64,000 nt of DNA, taken from contig JAOSJX010000028.1 of the NCBI GenBank assembly GCA_027493875.1, positions 62,001 through 126,000 on the forward strand, written 5' to 3'. Below the pieces are notes generated by a model that did not search any database, had not been told where the DNA came from, and worked only from the letters and a program-made list of their open reading frames with translations. Below are positions 41,750-52,296 of the stretch, piece after piece (the first letter of the stretch is position 1; each line of letters opens with the position of its first letter). This DNA is from Deltaproteobacteria bacterium. Its GTDB lineage: Bacteria; Lernaellota; Lernaellaia; JACKCT01. Position numbers and translations under genes: made by a program.

Positions 41750-41838
41750 GTCCGCGCTCGGAAACAACGGGCAGGTGCGGACACCTGCGCTCCCAGCAAG
41801 TGAGTCCGCACCAAAGCGCCGAGCCGGGACTCGGCGCT
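41621..41838. repeat. Cluster of palindromic repeat modules (copy 2)
   Basis: Several distinct hairpins follow one another. CGCGAAGGCGGG (41634-41645) pairs with CCCGCCTTCGCG (41671-41682). GCAGGTG/CACCTGC lies at 41771-41788. AGCGCCGAG/CTCGGCGCT lies at 41815-41838. Two modules start with CACGCCGTAGC or CACGCCATAGC (41621 and 41683), as at 5630. GCGCTCCCAG follows two of the stems, and GTGAGTCCGC occurs at 41747 and 41800. The mix of interchangeable stems with constant flanking words suggests a modular, spreading repeat family. Confidence 0.75.
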
Positions 41839-41877
41839 CCCAGGAATACTCTCCCCTCCGCGGTCTCTGCGCCCTCT

Positions 41878-42042
41878 GCGTTGAAAGAAAAGTTCATCGT
41901 CCCCAAAACCCAACTCCTCCAAATCCGCCGCTGGAAACGCGAACGCCGCGCCGAAATGATCCGCGAAGCCGAAGCCCGCAAACGCAAGAAGCTCCCGCCC
42001 CTCGCCCGCATGGCCGAGGACGAGGCCCGGCGCAAACCATGA
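41878..42042 (+). CDS. Short Lys/Arg-rich coding fragment
   Basis: The last 54 codons of a frame open from 41746 read like real protein (EKFIVPKTQLLQIRRWKRER, then acidic/basic helix to RRKP), while the upstream part is repeat-derived. It could be the C-terminus of the gene at 41043 separated by the palindrome cluster, or a small basic protein of its own. No start codon with a ribosome site was found. Confidence 0.3.
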   Translation, partial: ALKEKFIVPKTQLLQIRRWKRERRAEMIREAEARKRKKLPPLARMAEDEARRKP

Positions 42043-42048
42043 CGCTTC

Positions 42049-42090
42049 GTCCTTTGTCCTTTGTCCTTCGTCCTTCGTCCTTTGTCCTTC
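42049..42090 (+). repeat. 7-bp tandem repeat, six copies
   Basis: The unit GTCCTTT or GTCCTTC repeats six times, 71 bases before metH. I saw no cobalamin riboswitch features in this gap. Confidence 0.85.
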
Positions 42091-42160
42091 ACGACGGTTT
42101 CAAACCGCGTCCGATTGCTCTAGACTTCGTTCCCCCGTTTTTTCCGGGGTGTGAGGCTCT

Positions 42161-45100
42161 ATGACCGTTTTGGATCTGGCCAAAGAGAAGGTGTTGCTGC
42201 TCGACGGCGCGATGGGCACCGCGTTGCACGCGCTCGGCTTGCCGGAGGACGCCTATGACGGCGCGTTCGGATGCAGCGAGATTCTCGTGCGCACGGTGCC
42301 GGACAAGATCCGCGACATCCACCGCGGATTTCTCGCGGCCGGGTCCGACGTCGTCGAGACGAATACTTTCGGCGCGACGCCGCTCGTGCTCGGCGAGTAC
42401 GGCCTTCAGGTTCAAACGGAGGAGCTTAACCGGTGGGCGGCGCGCCTGGCCCGCGAGGCGGTGGAGGAGTTCTCGACGCCGGACCGTCCGCGCTTCGTCG
42501 CCGGCTCCGTCGGTCCGGGCACGAAGCTTGCGACGCTCGGGCAGACGACCTACGAGACCATGCACGCGGGCTATTCGCGCCAGATCGCGGCGCTGCTCGA
42601 AACCGGCGTCGATCTCCTGCTGATCGAGACGTGCCAGGATCTGCTTCAAACGAAAGCGGCGCTGGCGGCGGCGATGGACGGGATGGCGCGCACGCGGCGC
42701 GTGCCGATCTACGTTTCGGTCACCATCGAGCAAACCGGCACGCTGCTCACCGGCAGCGACATGGGCGCCGTGATGGCGACGCTCGCCCCCTTCCCCATTG
42801 ATATCCTCGGCATGAATTGCGCGACCGGCCCGGTGCCGATGCGCCCGCATCTCGAGGAACTTGCAAAGCATTGGAACGGCCTGACCGGGGTGTACCCGAA
42901 CGCGGGAATTCCCGTGCCAGGGCCGGAGGGCGTGCGCTTTCCGGAGCGGCCCGCGGAGTTTTCCAAGGTGCTCGGCGAGTACGTTCGCGCGATGAATCTG
43001 AACGTGGTCGGCGGATGCTGCGGCACGACGCCGGATCATATTCGCGCACTGGCGGACGCGATCGACGGCGTGACGCCGAAGCCGCGCGACCCGAGGCCGG
43101 GCCGCGCGATTTCGAGCCTCTTTTACGCGGTCGATCTCAAACAGGACCCGCCGCCGCTGTACTTCGGCGAACGCGCCAACGCCACCGGGTCCAAGGCGTT
43201 TCGCGACGCGCTGCTGGCATCGGACTACGACCGCGCGTTCGACATTCTCGCGGAACAGGAGGAGCACGGCAGCCACGCCGCCGATCTTTCGGTCGCTTAC
43301 GCCGGCCGCGACGAAATGGCCGACATGGAAACGCTTGTGACCCGCGCGGCGCGCGAATGCAAGCTCCCGCTCATGATCGACTCGAACATCGCGGACGTCG
43401 TCGACCTGGCGCTGCGCCGCTATCCCGGCCGCGCGGTGATCAACTCGATCAACCTGGAAGACGGCGGCGAACGCGCCAAGGTCGTCTGCCCGATGGCCAG
43501 GCGTTACGGCGCGGCGCTCGTGGCCTTGACCATCGACGAGCAGAGCATGGCCATGACGGCGGACCACAAGGTCGCCGTCGCCAAGCGGCTCGTAACGCTC
43601 TGCGAGGACACCTACGGCCTGGCGCGCGAGGATCTGCTGATCGATGCGCTCACGTTCACGATCGGGTCCGGCGACCCGAGCCTGCGCACGGCCGCGATGG
43701 AGACGCTCGAAGCGATCCGCCGGATCAAAGAGGAAATTCCGGGGGTTCGGACGCTGCTCGGGTTGTCGAACGTCAGCTTCGGCCTGTCGCTGAAAAGCCG
43801 GCGCGTGCTCAATTCCGTTTTTCTCGACCTGTGCCTCAAGGCCGGGCTCGACGCCGCGATACTCAATCCGAAACACATTGCGGCGCTTCCCGACCTCGAC
43901 GCCGAGGATATCCGCGTCGCCGAAAACCTGATTTTCAACCGGGACGGCGGCGGCGATCCGCTCGAAGCGTTCATCCATCACTTTCAAGGAAAACCGGACG
44001 ACGAAACCGACGCGCTCGCCGACGACAGGCCGCCCGCGGAGTCGGTGCGCGAGGGGATTGTCAAAGGCAAGACGCGTTTGATCGAAGAGCCGATCCGCGC
44101 CTTGCTGGGCGAACAGGCGGCGGAAGATATCCTCAACGACATTCTTGTTCCGGCGATGAAGCACGTCGGCGACCTGTTCGGCCAAGGCGTCTTGCAACTC
44201 CCGTTCGTGCTCAAGAGCGCGGAGGCGATGAAGCGCGCCGTCGACATCATCAAGCCGCATTTCAAGGCGGAAAAGCGCGACGGGGCCTCGAAGAAGCTGT
44301 TGCTCGCGACGGTGCGCGGCGACGTGCACGATATCGGCAAGAACCTCGTCAACATCATCGTCAGCAACAACGGGTTTGAGACGCGCGATATCGGGACCAA
44401 GGTTCCCCTGGAACGCATTCTCGCGGAGGCCAAGGATTTCGGCGCGGATGCCATCGGCATGTCCGGCCTCCTCGTCAGCTCGGCGCTGGTGATGGCGGAG
44501 AACCTGCGCGCGATGTCCGACCAGGGCATCACGACGCCCGTGCTGGTCGGCGGCGCCGCGCTCACGCACGACTTCGTTCAGAACACGCTCAAACCGGCGT
44601 ATTCCACCGGCGCCCTCGGCTATTGCCGCGACGCGTTCGACGGCCTCGTGGCGATGCAGCACCTGGCCGAAGGAAAGGCGCCGCCCGATCCCGCGCCTCC
44701 GCCGAAAGCGGCGGTCGCGCGCTCGGCGTTCGGCGCCGAGCCGCTCGTGATCGAAAATATTGAACCTCCCACGCCGCCGTTCTGGGGTTCGCGCGTTGTG
44801 GACGACGTACCCGTCGATGCGATTTTCGAGTTCATCAACGAGGTCGCCCTCTTCCGCGGCCGGTGGGGATTCAAGCGCGGAAAAATGGATGCGGACGCCT
44901 ATAAGGAACTCGTGGAAAAGGAAGTGCGCCCGAAGTATACGGAGCTGCGGCGTCTGGTGAAGGCGGAAAAACTTTTACGCCGAAGATCGCTTACGGATAT
45001 TTCCGCGGACGGTCGGACGGCGATGATCTCATCGTCGAGCACGACGGCGGCGAAAAACGATTCCATTTTCCAAGACGCCGCGAGGAGCCGACGATCGCGG

Positions 45101-45534
45101 TGCCCGACTTCTTCCGCGCGGACGATGACCTCATCGCGTTTCTCGTCGTGACGCTCGGCGACGGCGCGGCGGCGCGCGGACAGGAATTGCTCGGCAAAGA
45201 GGGTTATCAGGATTATTTCCTGTTGCACGGCCTCGCGACGGAGGTGACGGACGCGCTGGCCGAATACGGGCACGCGCTGATGCGCCACGAGTTGGGGATC
45301 GGCGAAAAAGAGAAGCTCGATTGGCAGGCCCTCGTCACGCAGAAGTACCGCGGCAGCCGTTACGCGTTCGGCTATCCCGCGTGTCCGGATCTGGCGCAAA
45401 ACGCGCCGGTGATGGAACTCGTCGGCGCCGAACGCATTGGTGTGACGCTGACCGAGGAGCACCAGATGGTGCCTGAGTTTTCGACGTCGGCGATCGTCGC
45501 GCATCATCCCAAGGCCAAGTACTTCGCCGTTTGA
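42161..45534 (+). CDS. metH: Cobalamin-dependent methionine synthase (one frame change)
   Basis: Transfers the methyl group of 5-methyltetrahydrofolate through cob(I)alamin to homocysteine. About 1124 residues with all modules: homocysteine-binding barrel (about 1-300, zinc ligands in MNCATG and GGCCGTTPDH), pterin-binding domain (about 325-600, FGERANATGS), B12 cap and Rossmann domain (about 620-870, with DVHDIGKN, the cobalt-ligand His), and the SAM-dependent reactivation domain (about 890 to the end, FSTSAIVAHHPKAKYF). The frame changes near 44975, after KAEKL. The activation domain makes it independent of an external activator. The next gene supplies methyl-folate. Confidence 0.96.
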
Positions 45535-45593
45535 TGGACCCGGAGCGGATTCGGCGATAGATTCAATTTTCTCATCGGGAGCCGGAACCCCTC

Positions 45594-47429
45594 ATGCCCG
45601 CCAAGGCTTTTCAGGATGTCATCAAGGAGCGCGTCGTCATCTTCGACGGCGCGATGGGCACGGAGTTGTATCAGCGCCACCAATTCGTGAACGTCTGCTA
45701 CGATGAGCTTTGTCTGCGCAATCCGAAGATCGTCCGCGAGATCCACGAGGCCAACAAAATGGCCGGCGCGGATGTTCTGACGACCAACAGCTTTGGCGCC
45801 AACCGGTACAAGCTCGCGGGGCACCTGCTCACGGATCAGGTGACCGAGATCGCGCGCGCCGCGGCACGCATCGCGCGCGACGTGGCGGGCGACGACCTTT
45901 ACGTCGGCGGTTCGGTCGGACCCCTCGGCAAGTCCATCGATCAGGAGACGACGCGAAAGGCCGGCATTCCCCCGAAGAGGCGGAGGACGCTTTCGCCGAA
46001 GCGGTGCTCGGGCTCAAGGAAGGCGGCGCGGATTTCATCGTGTTCGAAAGCTTCGGACGCCGGGCGGAGATGCTCGCGGCGATTCGCGCCGCGAAGCGTT
46101 ACGATATGCCGTACATTCCGAGCATGGTTTTCGGCGAACGGAGCCTCACGCGCAGCGGCGAAACGATTGAGTCGTTTTTCGCGCCGTACCCGGACGATCT
46201 CCCGCCGCCGCTCATGATCGGGTTCAACTGCGGCGTCGGCCCGAGTTTGATGTTGGAGGGCCTGGAAGCGTTCATGCCGAACGCCCCCTACCCGGTCGTT
46301 GTACAGCCGAATGCCGGCGCGCCGCGCATCGTCAGCGACCGGATGATTTAATGACCAGTCCGGAATACCTGAGCACGTACGCCCAGCGTTTCGTGCAGCT
46401 CGGCGCGCGGGCGGTCGGCGGCTGCTGCGGCACGGGGCCGGAACATATTCGGGCGCTTTCGCAAAGCGTGAAGACGATTCATAAGAGCCGCATCGAGACG
46501 TCGGAGGCCGCCAAGGAAGGCGTCCGGTTCGTCGATCCCGCGCCGGCCGCCGAGCGCAGCCGGTGGGCCGAGAAGATCGCGCGGCGCGCGTGGGTGACCT
46601 CCGTCGAGATCACGCCGCCGATGGGCTGGGATCTCGCCAAGACCCTCGAAAAATCCCGCGCCTGCAAAGAGGCCGGTGTTGACGCGATCAATATCCCCGA
46701 CGGCCCGCGGGCCAGCGCGCGCATCAGCCCGATGATCACGTCGGTCAAAATTCAGGAAGAAATCGGTATCGAGGTCGTTCTTCACGTCACCTGCCGCGAC
46801 CGCAACATTATCGGAATGCAATCGGACCTTCTCGGCTGCGCGGCGGCCGGCGTGAACAACATCCTCATCATCACCGGCGATCCGCCCAAGCTCGGCGATT
46901 ATCCGTTTGCCACCGCCGTCTTCGACATCGACTCGATCGGCCTCACGCGGATCGCCTCGCGGCTGAATCGCGGCGTGGACATCGGCGGCCAGGGCGTAAG
47001 CCCGCCGACCAAATTCTCAATCGGCGTTGGCGCCGACCCGACGTGTCTTGATATGGAAAGGGAGATCGATCGTTTTCACCAAAAGGTCGAGGCGGGCGCC
47101 GAGTACGCGATCACGCAACCGGTGTACGACCCGGAGGCTCTGATTCGGTTTGTGGAGCGCGTGAAAAAATTGAACGTCCCGATCATCGCGGGCATCTGGC
47201 CGCTGGCGAGCCTTCGCAACGCGGAATTCCTGAACGCGGAGGTGCCCGGCGTCCACGTGCCCCCTCACATCATGCAACGCATGGGAGCGCAGACCGACAA
47301 GGAAAGCGCGCGGGCCGAGGGATCGCGATCGCGCGGGAAATCCTGGAAGATGTGCGAAACGGCATTCAAGGCGTGCAGGTCAGCGCGCCGTTCGGCAACG
47401 TCAAAACAGCATTGGCGGTGATGGCATGA
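45594..47429 (+). CDS. Homocysteine S-methyltransferase fused to methylenetetrahydrofolate reductase (three frame changes)
   Basis: Bifunctional protein of about 611 residues, like Bacillus YitJ. N-terminal barrel (1-290): [13 protein letters not shown], the first zinc Cys in FNCGVGPS and the pair in [11 protein letters not shown]-terminal MTHFR barrel (310-600): [32 protein letters not shown] and the FAD-binding Asp context, ending [14 protein letters not shown]. The frame changes near 45968, 46345 and 47315. Downstream of metH it provides 5-methyl-THF, and it may also methylate homocysteine itself. Its stop overlaps the rubredoxin start (ATGA). Confidence 0.92.
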
Positions 47430-47599
47430 GCGAATCCAACGAAGGCAAGTGGGTCTGCACGAGTTGCGGCTACATCTACGATCCGGCGGAAGGCGATCCG
47501 ACGGCGGACATTCCTCCGGGGACGCCGTTCGAGGATATCCCTGACGATTGGGCCTGCCCGATGTGCTACGCGACCAAAGCGGATTTCGATCCGCTGTAG
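47426..47599 (+). CDS. Rubredoxin
   Basis: A 57-residue iron protein that carries single electrons. Both Cys knuckles are present: [10 protein letters not shown] and [11 protein letters not shown]. The second normally reads CPxCGA or similar; here Tyr replaces the Gly after the Cys. Conserved middle: [18 protein letters not shown] overlaps the stop of the MTHFR fusion, so it may feed electrons to or from that enzyme's flavin or belong to the next gene's function; both are inferences. Confidence 0.93.
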   Translation: MSESNEGKWVCTSCGYIYDPAEGDPTADIPPGTPFEDIPDDWACPMCYATKADFDPL

Positions 47600-47608
47600 G
47601 AGAAGGCC

Positions 47609-47942
47609 ATGGTTGTCGTGTGGTGTCAGGACATTATGTTCCGCAGCAAGATCCGCGAAGCGTCGGGCGGCGTCGGCGTGACGTTCGCCATGAACGAGGG
47701 CGACGTCCTTCAGGCGCTCGGCGCCGGCGGCGTGGACCGGGTGATCGTGGATAAAGACGTTCGGACGCCGGATCTGAACCGCGCGCTCGCGGACATTGCG
47801 GCCCGCAAAGGCGCGACGAAACTGCTGCTCTTCCGGATCGCACAAGGACCGCGAGGGATTGCAGGCGGCGCTCGACGCCGGATGCGACGAGGTCATGCCG
47901 CGCAGCAAGTTTGTGGCGCTGCTTCCCTCGCTGGTTTCGTGA
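47609..47942 (+). CDS. Receiver-like small protein (one frame change)
   Basis: About 111 residues. The pattern of short hydrophobic strands (VVVWCQDIMFRSKI, VDRVIVDKD, TKLLLF, GCDEVMPRSKFVALLPSLV) resembles a CheY-like receiver fold. The phospho-acceptor Asp could be the one in VIVDKD; the late Lys is replaced by Arg (PRSK). The frame changes near 47838. It follows rubredoxin by nine bases. Possible non-phosphorylated signalling or scaffold; no output domain. Confidence 0.5.
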
Positions 47943-48778
47943 TCACCGCTTCCCCTCCGCGATGGCCTTCTTGTGCCGCCGCCGGAAATCCCGGCCGACC
48001 GGACCCATCACCAGACGCCTCACCGCCATCGGCGTCAGCGAGGAAAGAAAGATCACGACGCGGATGAACCGGCCGGTGATGACGCGCGCGCGCCCGCGTT
48101 CGAAACCGCGGATCGCGTCCCGCGCGCAGCGCTCGGCCGAGATCTCGATGAACCCCGGCACGTCAACGGGCGCGAAATACCCGGACACCTCGAGAAACTC
48201 GGTTTCACCGGCCCGGGGCAGAGCTGCGTGACGGCCACGCCGGTGCCGGCGAGATCGGCCCGCAGCGATTCCGAAAATCCCGCGACGAAATGTTTCGTGC
48301 CGATGTACGTCGCGTAACCCGGCGTGAACGACAGGCCGTAGGTCGAACCCACGTTGAGAATCCCGCCGCGCCCGCGCGCAACCATCGGACGCGCCAGGCG
48401 ATGCGTCAGATAGGTGAGCGCGAAAATATTGACGTTGAGCATCGACTCGTTTTTCGGCCAGTGGGTCAGATCGAAAACACCCATGTCGCCGAACCCCGCG
48501 TTATTGACGAGGATATCGACGCCGCCGGTTTCGCGCTCCACTTCGTCAACCAGCGGATCGAGGGCCGAGCGGTCTGACAGATCGCAGGCGTGGACGAATA
48601 CTCGAAGGCCGCCATGCGCCGCGCGCAACTCGTCCGCGAGGGCCTCCAGGCGTTCGCGCCGCCGGGCGACAAGGACCAGGGCTTTCGCGCGGCCCGCCAA
48701 CTGTTTCGCGATCGCGAGGCCGATGCCCGATGACGCGCCGGTGATGAGCACGGTGCCGCCGTCGATGGGAGGTTTCAT
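47943..48778 (-). CDS. Short-chain dehydrogenase/reductase (one frame change)
   Basis: NAD(P)-dependent oxidoreductase of about 278 residues. Motifs: TGASSGIG cofactor loop, ILVNNAGFGD, catalytic Ser in NVGSTYG and YIGTK (YxxxK). After CPGPV the frame changes near 48205, and the tail (KKAIAEGKR) carries one hydrophobic stretch, as in SDRs that lie at a membrane. It ends directly against the stop of the plus-strand gene. It begins 13 bases after the alkylsulfatase gene and is likely in its operon. Substrate unknown. Confidence 0.88.
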
Positions 48779-48791
48779 GGCGTTCCTCTCG

Positions 48792-50484
48792 TCAGGGTTG
48801 GATCAAGTACGACTTGAACGCGATCAGCTCGTCCAGACCGCCGCTGAATTTGACGCGGCCGCCCGCCAGGGCGACCGCCGGCGACAACGTGCCGATCAGA
48901 AAAGATTTGAAGTCGCTCTCCGTCGCGGAAAAACTCAGGTCCGGGGATTCGGCGCGTTCGTCGCGAACCTCGCCCACGCCGCGCCGAATGATGAACGTGA
49001 ACGTTTCGCCCGTGTCCGTCATCGTGAATCCGATGGTCTTGACGATGTCCGCCGTTTTCTTCGGATCCAACCGTTCCGGGAACGAGCGAATGATCACGCC
49101 GATCGGCAGATCGCGGACGGTTCCGTCGTCGATCTCCGGTTTTCCCGGACCTTTGTATTCACCGCGCAGATCGAGCGCGCTGGTCAGATAGAAGTGGCGG
49201 GCGTTGGCATTGCCCGTTTCCCGTCCGAGTTTTTCGAGCGCGTCGGCCTTGGCGGCGCGGGCCTCGGGATCGTCCGCGTTGAGCGCGAGCAGTTCGTCGC
49301 AGAGTTCGGCCGCCCACTGCGCGTCGCCCCTCTCCTGGGCCGCGCGCGCTTCGGCCAGAATTTTTTCGCGGCCGCCGGCCAATGCGACCAGACGTTCGGC
49401 GCGTTCCCGCGGATGCGTCGGGTCGAGACGCGTCGCGTTGCCGTCGAACCAACCGAGATAACCTTCGTGGATGCCGCGCACCGACCACGACACCTTGCCG
49501 TAGGTCTCCGCGAGCCACGGATGATTTTTCAGATGCGGCGGCAGTTCGATCGCCTCCACCATGTCCTCGAGATCCATCGCCTCGTTCGCCTTGCGAATCA
49601 CGGAATCGTGAACGAACGCGATGGCGTCGCGATAAGCCGTCAGAATTTCGTCCACGTTCCGCTTGCCGGCGACCGGCTCCGTATGGCTGGGCACGAGATA
49701 CTCGGGACCCAGCCCGCGCATGATGTCGAGCGACGCGATCCACTCGCGGACCGGACGGGGAGGAACGCCGCGCGGCGCGTACAGATTGGGAAACGCCTTG
49801 TAGATGTTGTCGCCGGGCAAGAGCACGCCGCGCTCCGGCAGGTAAACGAAAATCTGATCGCGCGTTTCGCCGGGCGCCTCCTGAATCATCAGCGCCGTGC
49901 CGCCGATCGGAAAAACCTCGCGGCCCTTGACGGTGCGCGTCGGATAAAGAATGGGCGGGACGGGTCCGGGGTCCACGCTCAACGCCGGACCGATACCGCT
50001 CGGCCTAAGGTCCGCGCGCGCGAGTCCCTCGCCGAACTGTTGCGCGCCGCGCCGCCGGAGCGTCGGAGCGAAGCTCGCGAATTGCTCGTCGAGGCTCTCC
50101 GGCGCCCGCGAGCCCGCGATGATCGGCCGTCCTTCCTCGTGGAACACGCTCGCGGCGAGAAGATGGTCGGGATGCGTGTGCGTGTAGATGAGGGCGAGCA
50201 CCGGACCCGGAGCGAGCTTGTCGAACTCTTCCTTGATCCTGCGCGCCGCCGTGACGCTTTCCCGTCGTGTCGATAACGATCTTGCCGCCGTTGACGCGGA
50301 CGGCGATGCTGTTGGCGAGGGCGTAGTTGCGGGCGACGAAAACGCCGGGCGCGGCTTCTTCGACGCGCGGGGTATTGTCGATATCCGTCGCGTCCGGCGG
50401 TGCCGGCGGCGGCTCCGGCGCCGGCGATCGACACGCGGCCAACGCGATCGCGACCGCCAACGCTATTTCGAGACGACGACCCAT
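48792..50484 (-). CDS. Alkylsulfatase-like metallo-beta-lactamase lipoprotein (one frame change)
   Basis: About 564 residues. The signal peptide ends IALAACRS. An MBL zinc site reads THTHPDH. Later conserved stretches (QIFVYLPERGVLLPGDNIYKAFPNLY, VPSHTEPVAG, an alpha-helical middle region around EARAAQERGDAQWAAELCDEL, and an SCP2-like C-terminal domain) follow the Pseudomonas SdsA1/yeast BDS1 type that removes sulfate from primary alkyl sulfates. The frame changes near 50262, within VIDTTG. The start overlaps the PNGase-like gene by 22 bases. The real substrate may be another sulfate ester. Confidence 0.86.
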
Positions 50485-52296
50485 GAGTCCAACCGGATGT
50501 CCGCGCCGGAACCGGTGTAGGCGTCGCCGCCGTAGAGCCCCTCGTATTCGAACGTCGCGTCCCCGCCGGGCGTGACCTGCGCGGTGACGTCGATCATGCG
50601 CATCGGCACTTCCTTGCCGGGGCACCAACCGCTGCGCCCGTACCACCACGTTCCGTATTGGTTCGGCACCGCCCCATCGGCGACCTGGTCCATGCATCCG
50701 GTGTTCGTTCCGGCCTCGGGAAATTCGACCACGTTCTCCTCGCCGTTTACGTAAAAGTGGTGCGTCGTCTTGCAGAACTCGGCGCAATTGCCCGGCGACA
50801 CCTGCCCGTGCCCCGAAATGACGACGGCCAATTCGACTTTCGCCGCGTCCTCCGGAATCGACACGACGACCGGATCGCGGTCCGTGTTGTAGTTCGCGTC
50901 GAACGCCCCGCCTGAAAAAAGGTACGTCGTCTCGACGGGCCTCGGCCCTTTCGCGCGTTCGTAAAAACGAAGATCGAGACGCACCTCGTAGGGCTGCTGC
51001 GTGTAGAACGCGAAGCGCCGGGTGCCGCCGTCCGCGAGGAGCGGCAGCATCGCCGAAATGTCGTGCGCCCAGCGGCCCTCGCGATGATAGGTCGTGATCC
51101 AGCGGCCGATTTCCATGTCGCACGTATCGGGATCGTCCTTGTCGCAAAGGTAGAGCTCGACGATGTAGTCCCACGCGGGGCAGGTTCCGTATTCGCCGGT
51201 CCCGACGCACCCGAGATAAAGATCGAGTTCCAGCGCATCGAACGAATCCATGTCGTCGGGCAAGGCCACCTCGGCGTAGCCGCGCGCGCCGGCCCATCCC
51301 GGATCGGAGAGCTCGTCGCCGTCGAAAAGCGTGACCACTTCCGCGCCCTCGGCCGTCATGCGTTCGTCGCGGTCGGATTCGAAGTTGTAATAGACCGGCT
51401 CGTTCGCCGCCATCGCGAGGTTGGGCGCGAACCATCCCTTATTCGAATCGTAACGCGAATAGTCCGCGTAGCTTCCGATGTAACGCACGCGCTGAAAGCG
51501 GTCGATGCCGACGCCCCACGAGGGGTTCGTCATGATTTCGCCGAGCCAGCCGTCCAAGGCGCTCGCGGCGTCGGTCACGTAGTGAATCCGGTGCCACCAA
51601 CGGTCGCGCTCGTCCTGGGTCAGCTTTTCGAGGTAGGCATCAACGGTTTCCATCATGGCCGCCAACGCCTCCTCGCGGTCGGCTTCCTCCGGCCAGATCG
51701 TGACGAAGAAGACGTGCGCGTTGTCCGGAAGACGGTCGAGGAAGGTATCGACGTCGCGGTCCCAAAGCGGGATCGGCCAGCCGCTGGTCTGGCGCGGCCG
51801 GTCCTGAATGAAGAGATAGGTTTCGCAGCCGGTCCAATGCTCCTTGAAATTCCAGTCGCCGTTCGTGGTCGGCACGGTGAAATCGGCGGCCGTCGCGTAG
51901 AGCGCGGCGTCGTCCTCCGCGTCCACAAATTCGCGCTCGCTCAAACCGAGGTCCGAGCATTTGAAGGCGTCCGGCGGAACATCGTCATCGCCGGTATCGT
52001 CATCGTCCCCGGAATCGACGTCGAGGCAATCCGCCAACTCGGCGCAGTTCCCCGCGGCCAAAAACGCACGCCGCCGTCTCATCGTCCAAGGCGTCGAAGT
52101 ACGACACGCACTCGTCCATCGAGCCGATGTCGAGTTCGTCGCCGAGTTCGCAGTCGATCACACGGCCGCAAAATTCCTCCGCGCCGCCGCCCGCGTCGTC
52201 GTCATCGTCGTCGCCGCCGCCTCCGCAGCCTATCGCCCCGAACGTCAAGACGGCCGCGGAGACCAGCGCCAGCCACGAATACGCTTTGCGTTTCAT
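50463..52296 (-). CDS. PNGase F-like lipoprotein with thioredoxin-like N-terminus (one frame change)
   Basis: About 611 residues. The signal peptide ends FGAIGCGGGG, followed by an acidic tether and a second acidic block (SGDDDDTGDDD). Residues about 110-260 look like a thioredoxin fold (DFTVPTTNGDWNFKEHWTGC, HVFFVTIWPEE). The C-terminal half matches the peptide-N-glycosidase F family: GRWITTYHREGRWAHDIS, then the C-domain landmarks SGHGQVSPGNCAEFC, HHFYVNGEEN, NQYGTWWYGRSGWCPG. PNGase F cuts N-glycans from Asn by amide hydrolysis. The catalytic Asp/Glu cannot be placed without alignment. The frame changes near 52062. It overlaps aguA by four bases. Confidence 0.8.

Noticed and set aside
42091-42160. 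Cobalamin riboswitch before metH
   Set aside because: The gap is too short after the tandem repeat and shows no B12-box-like sequence.
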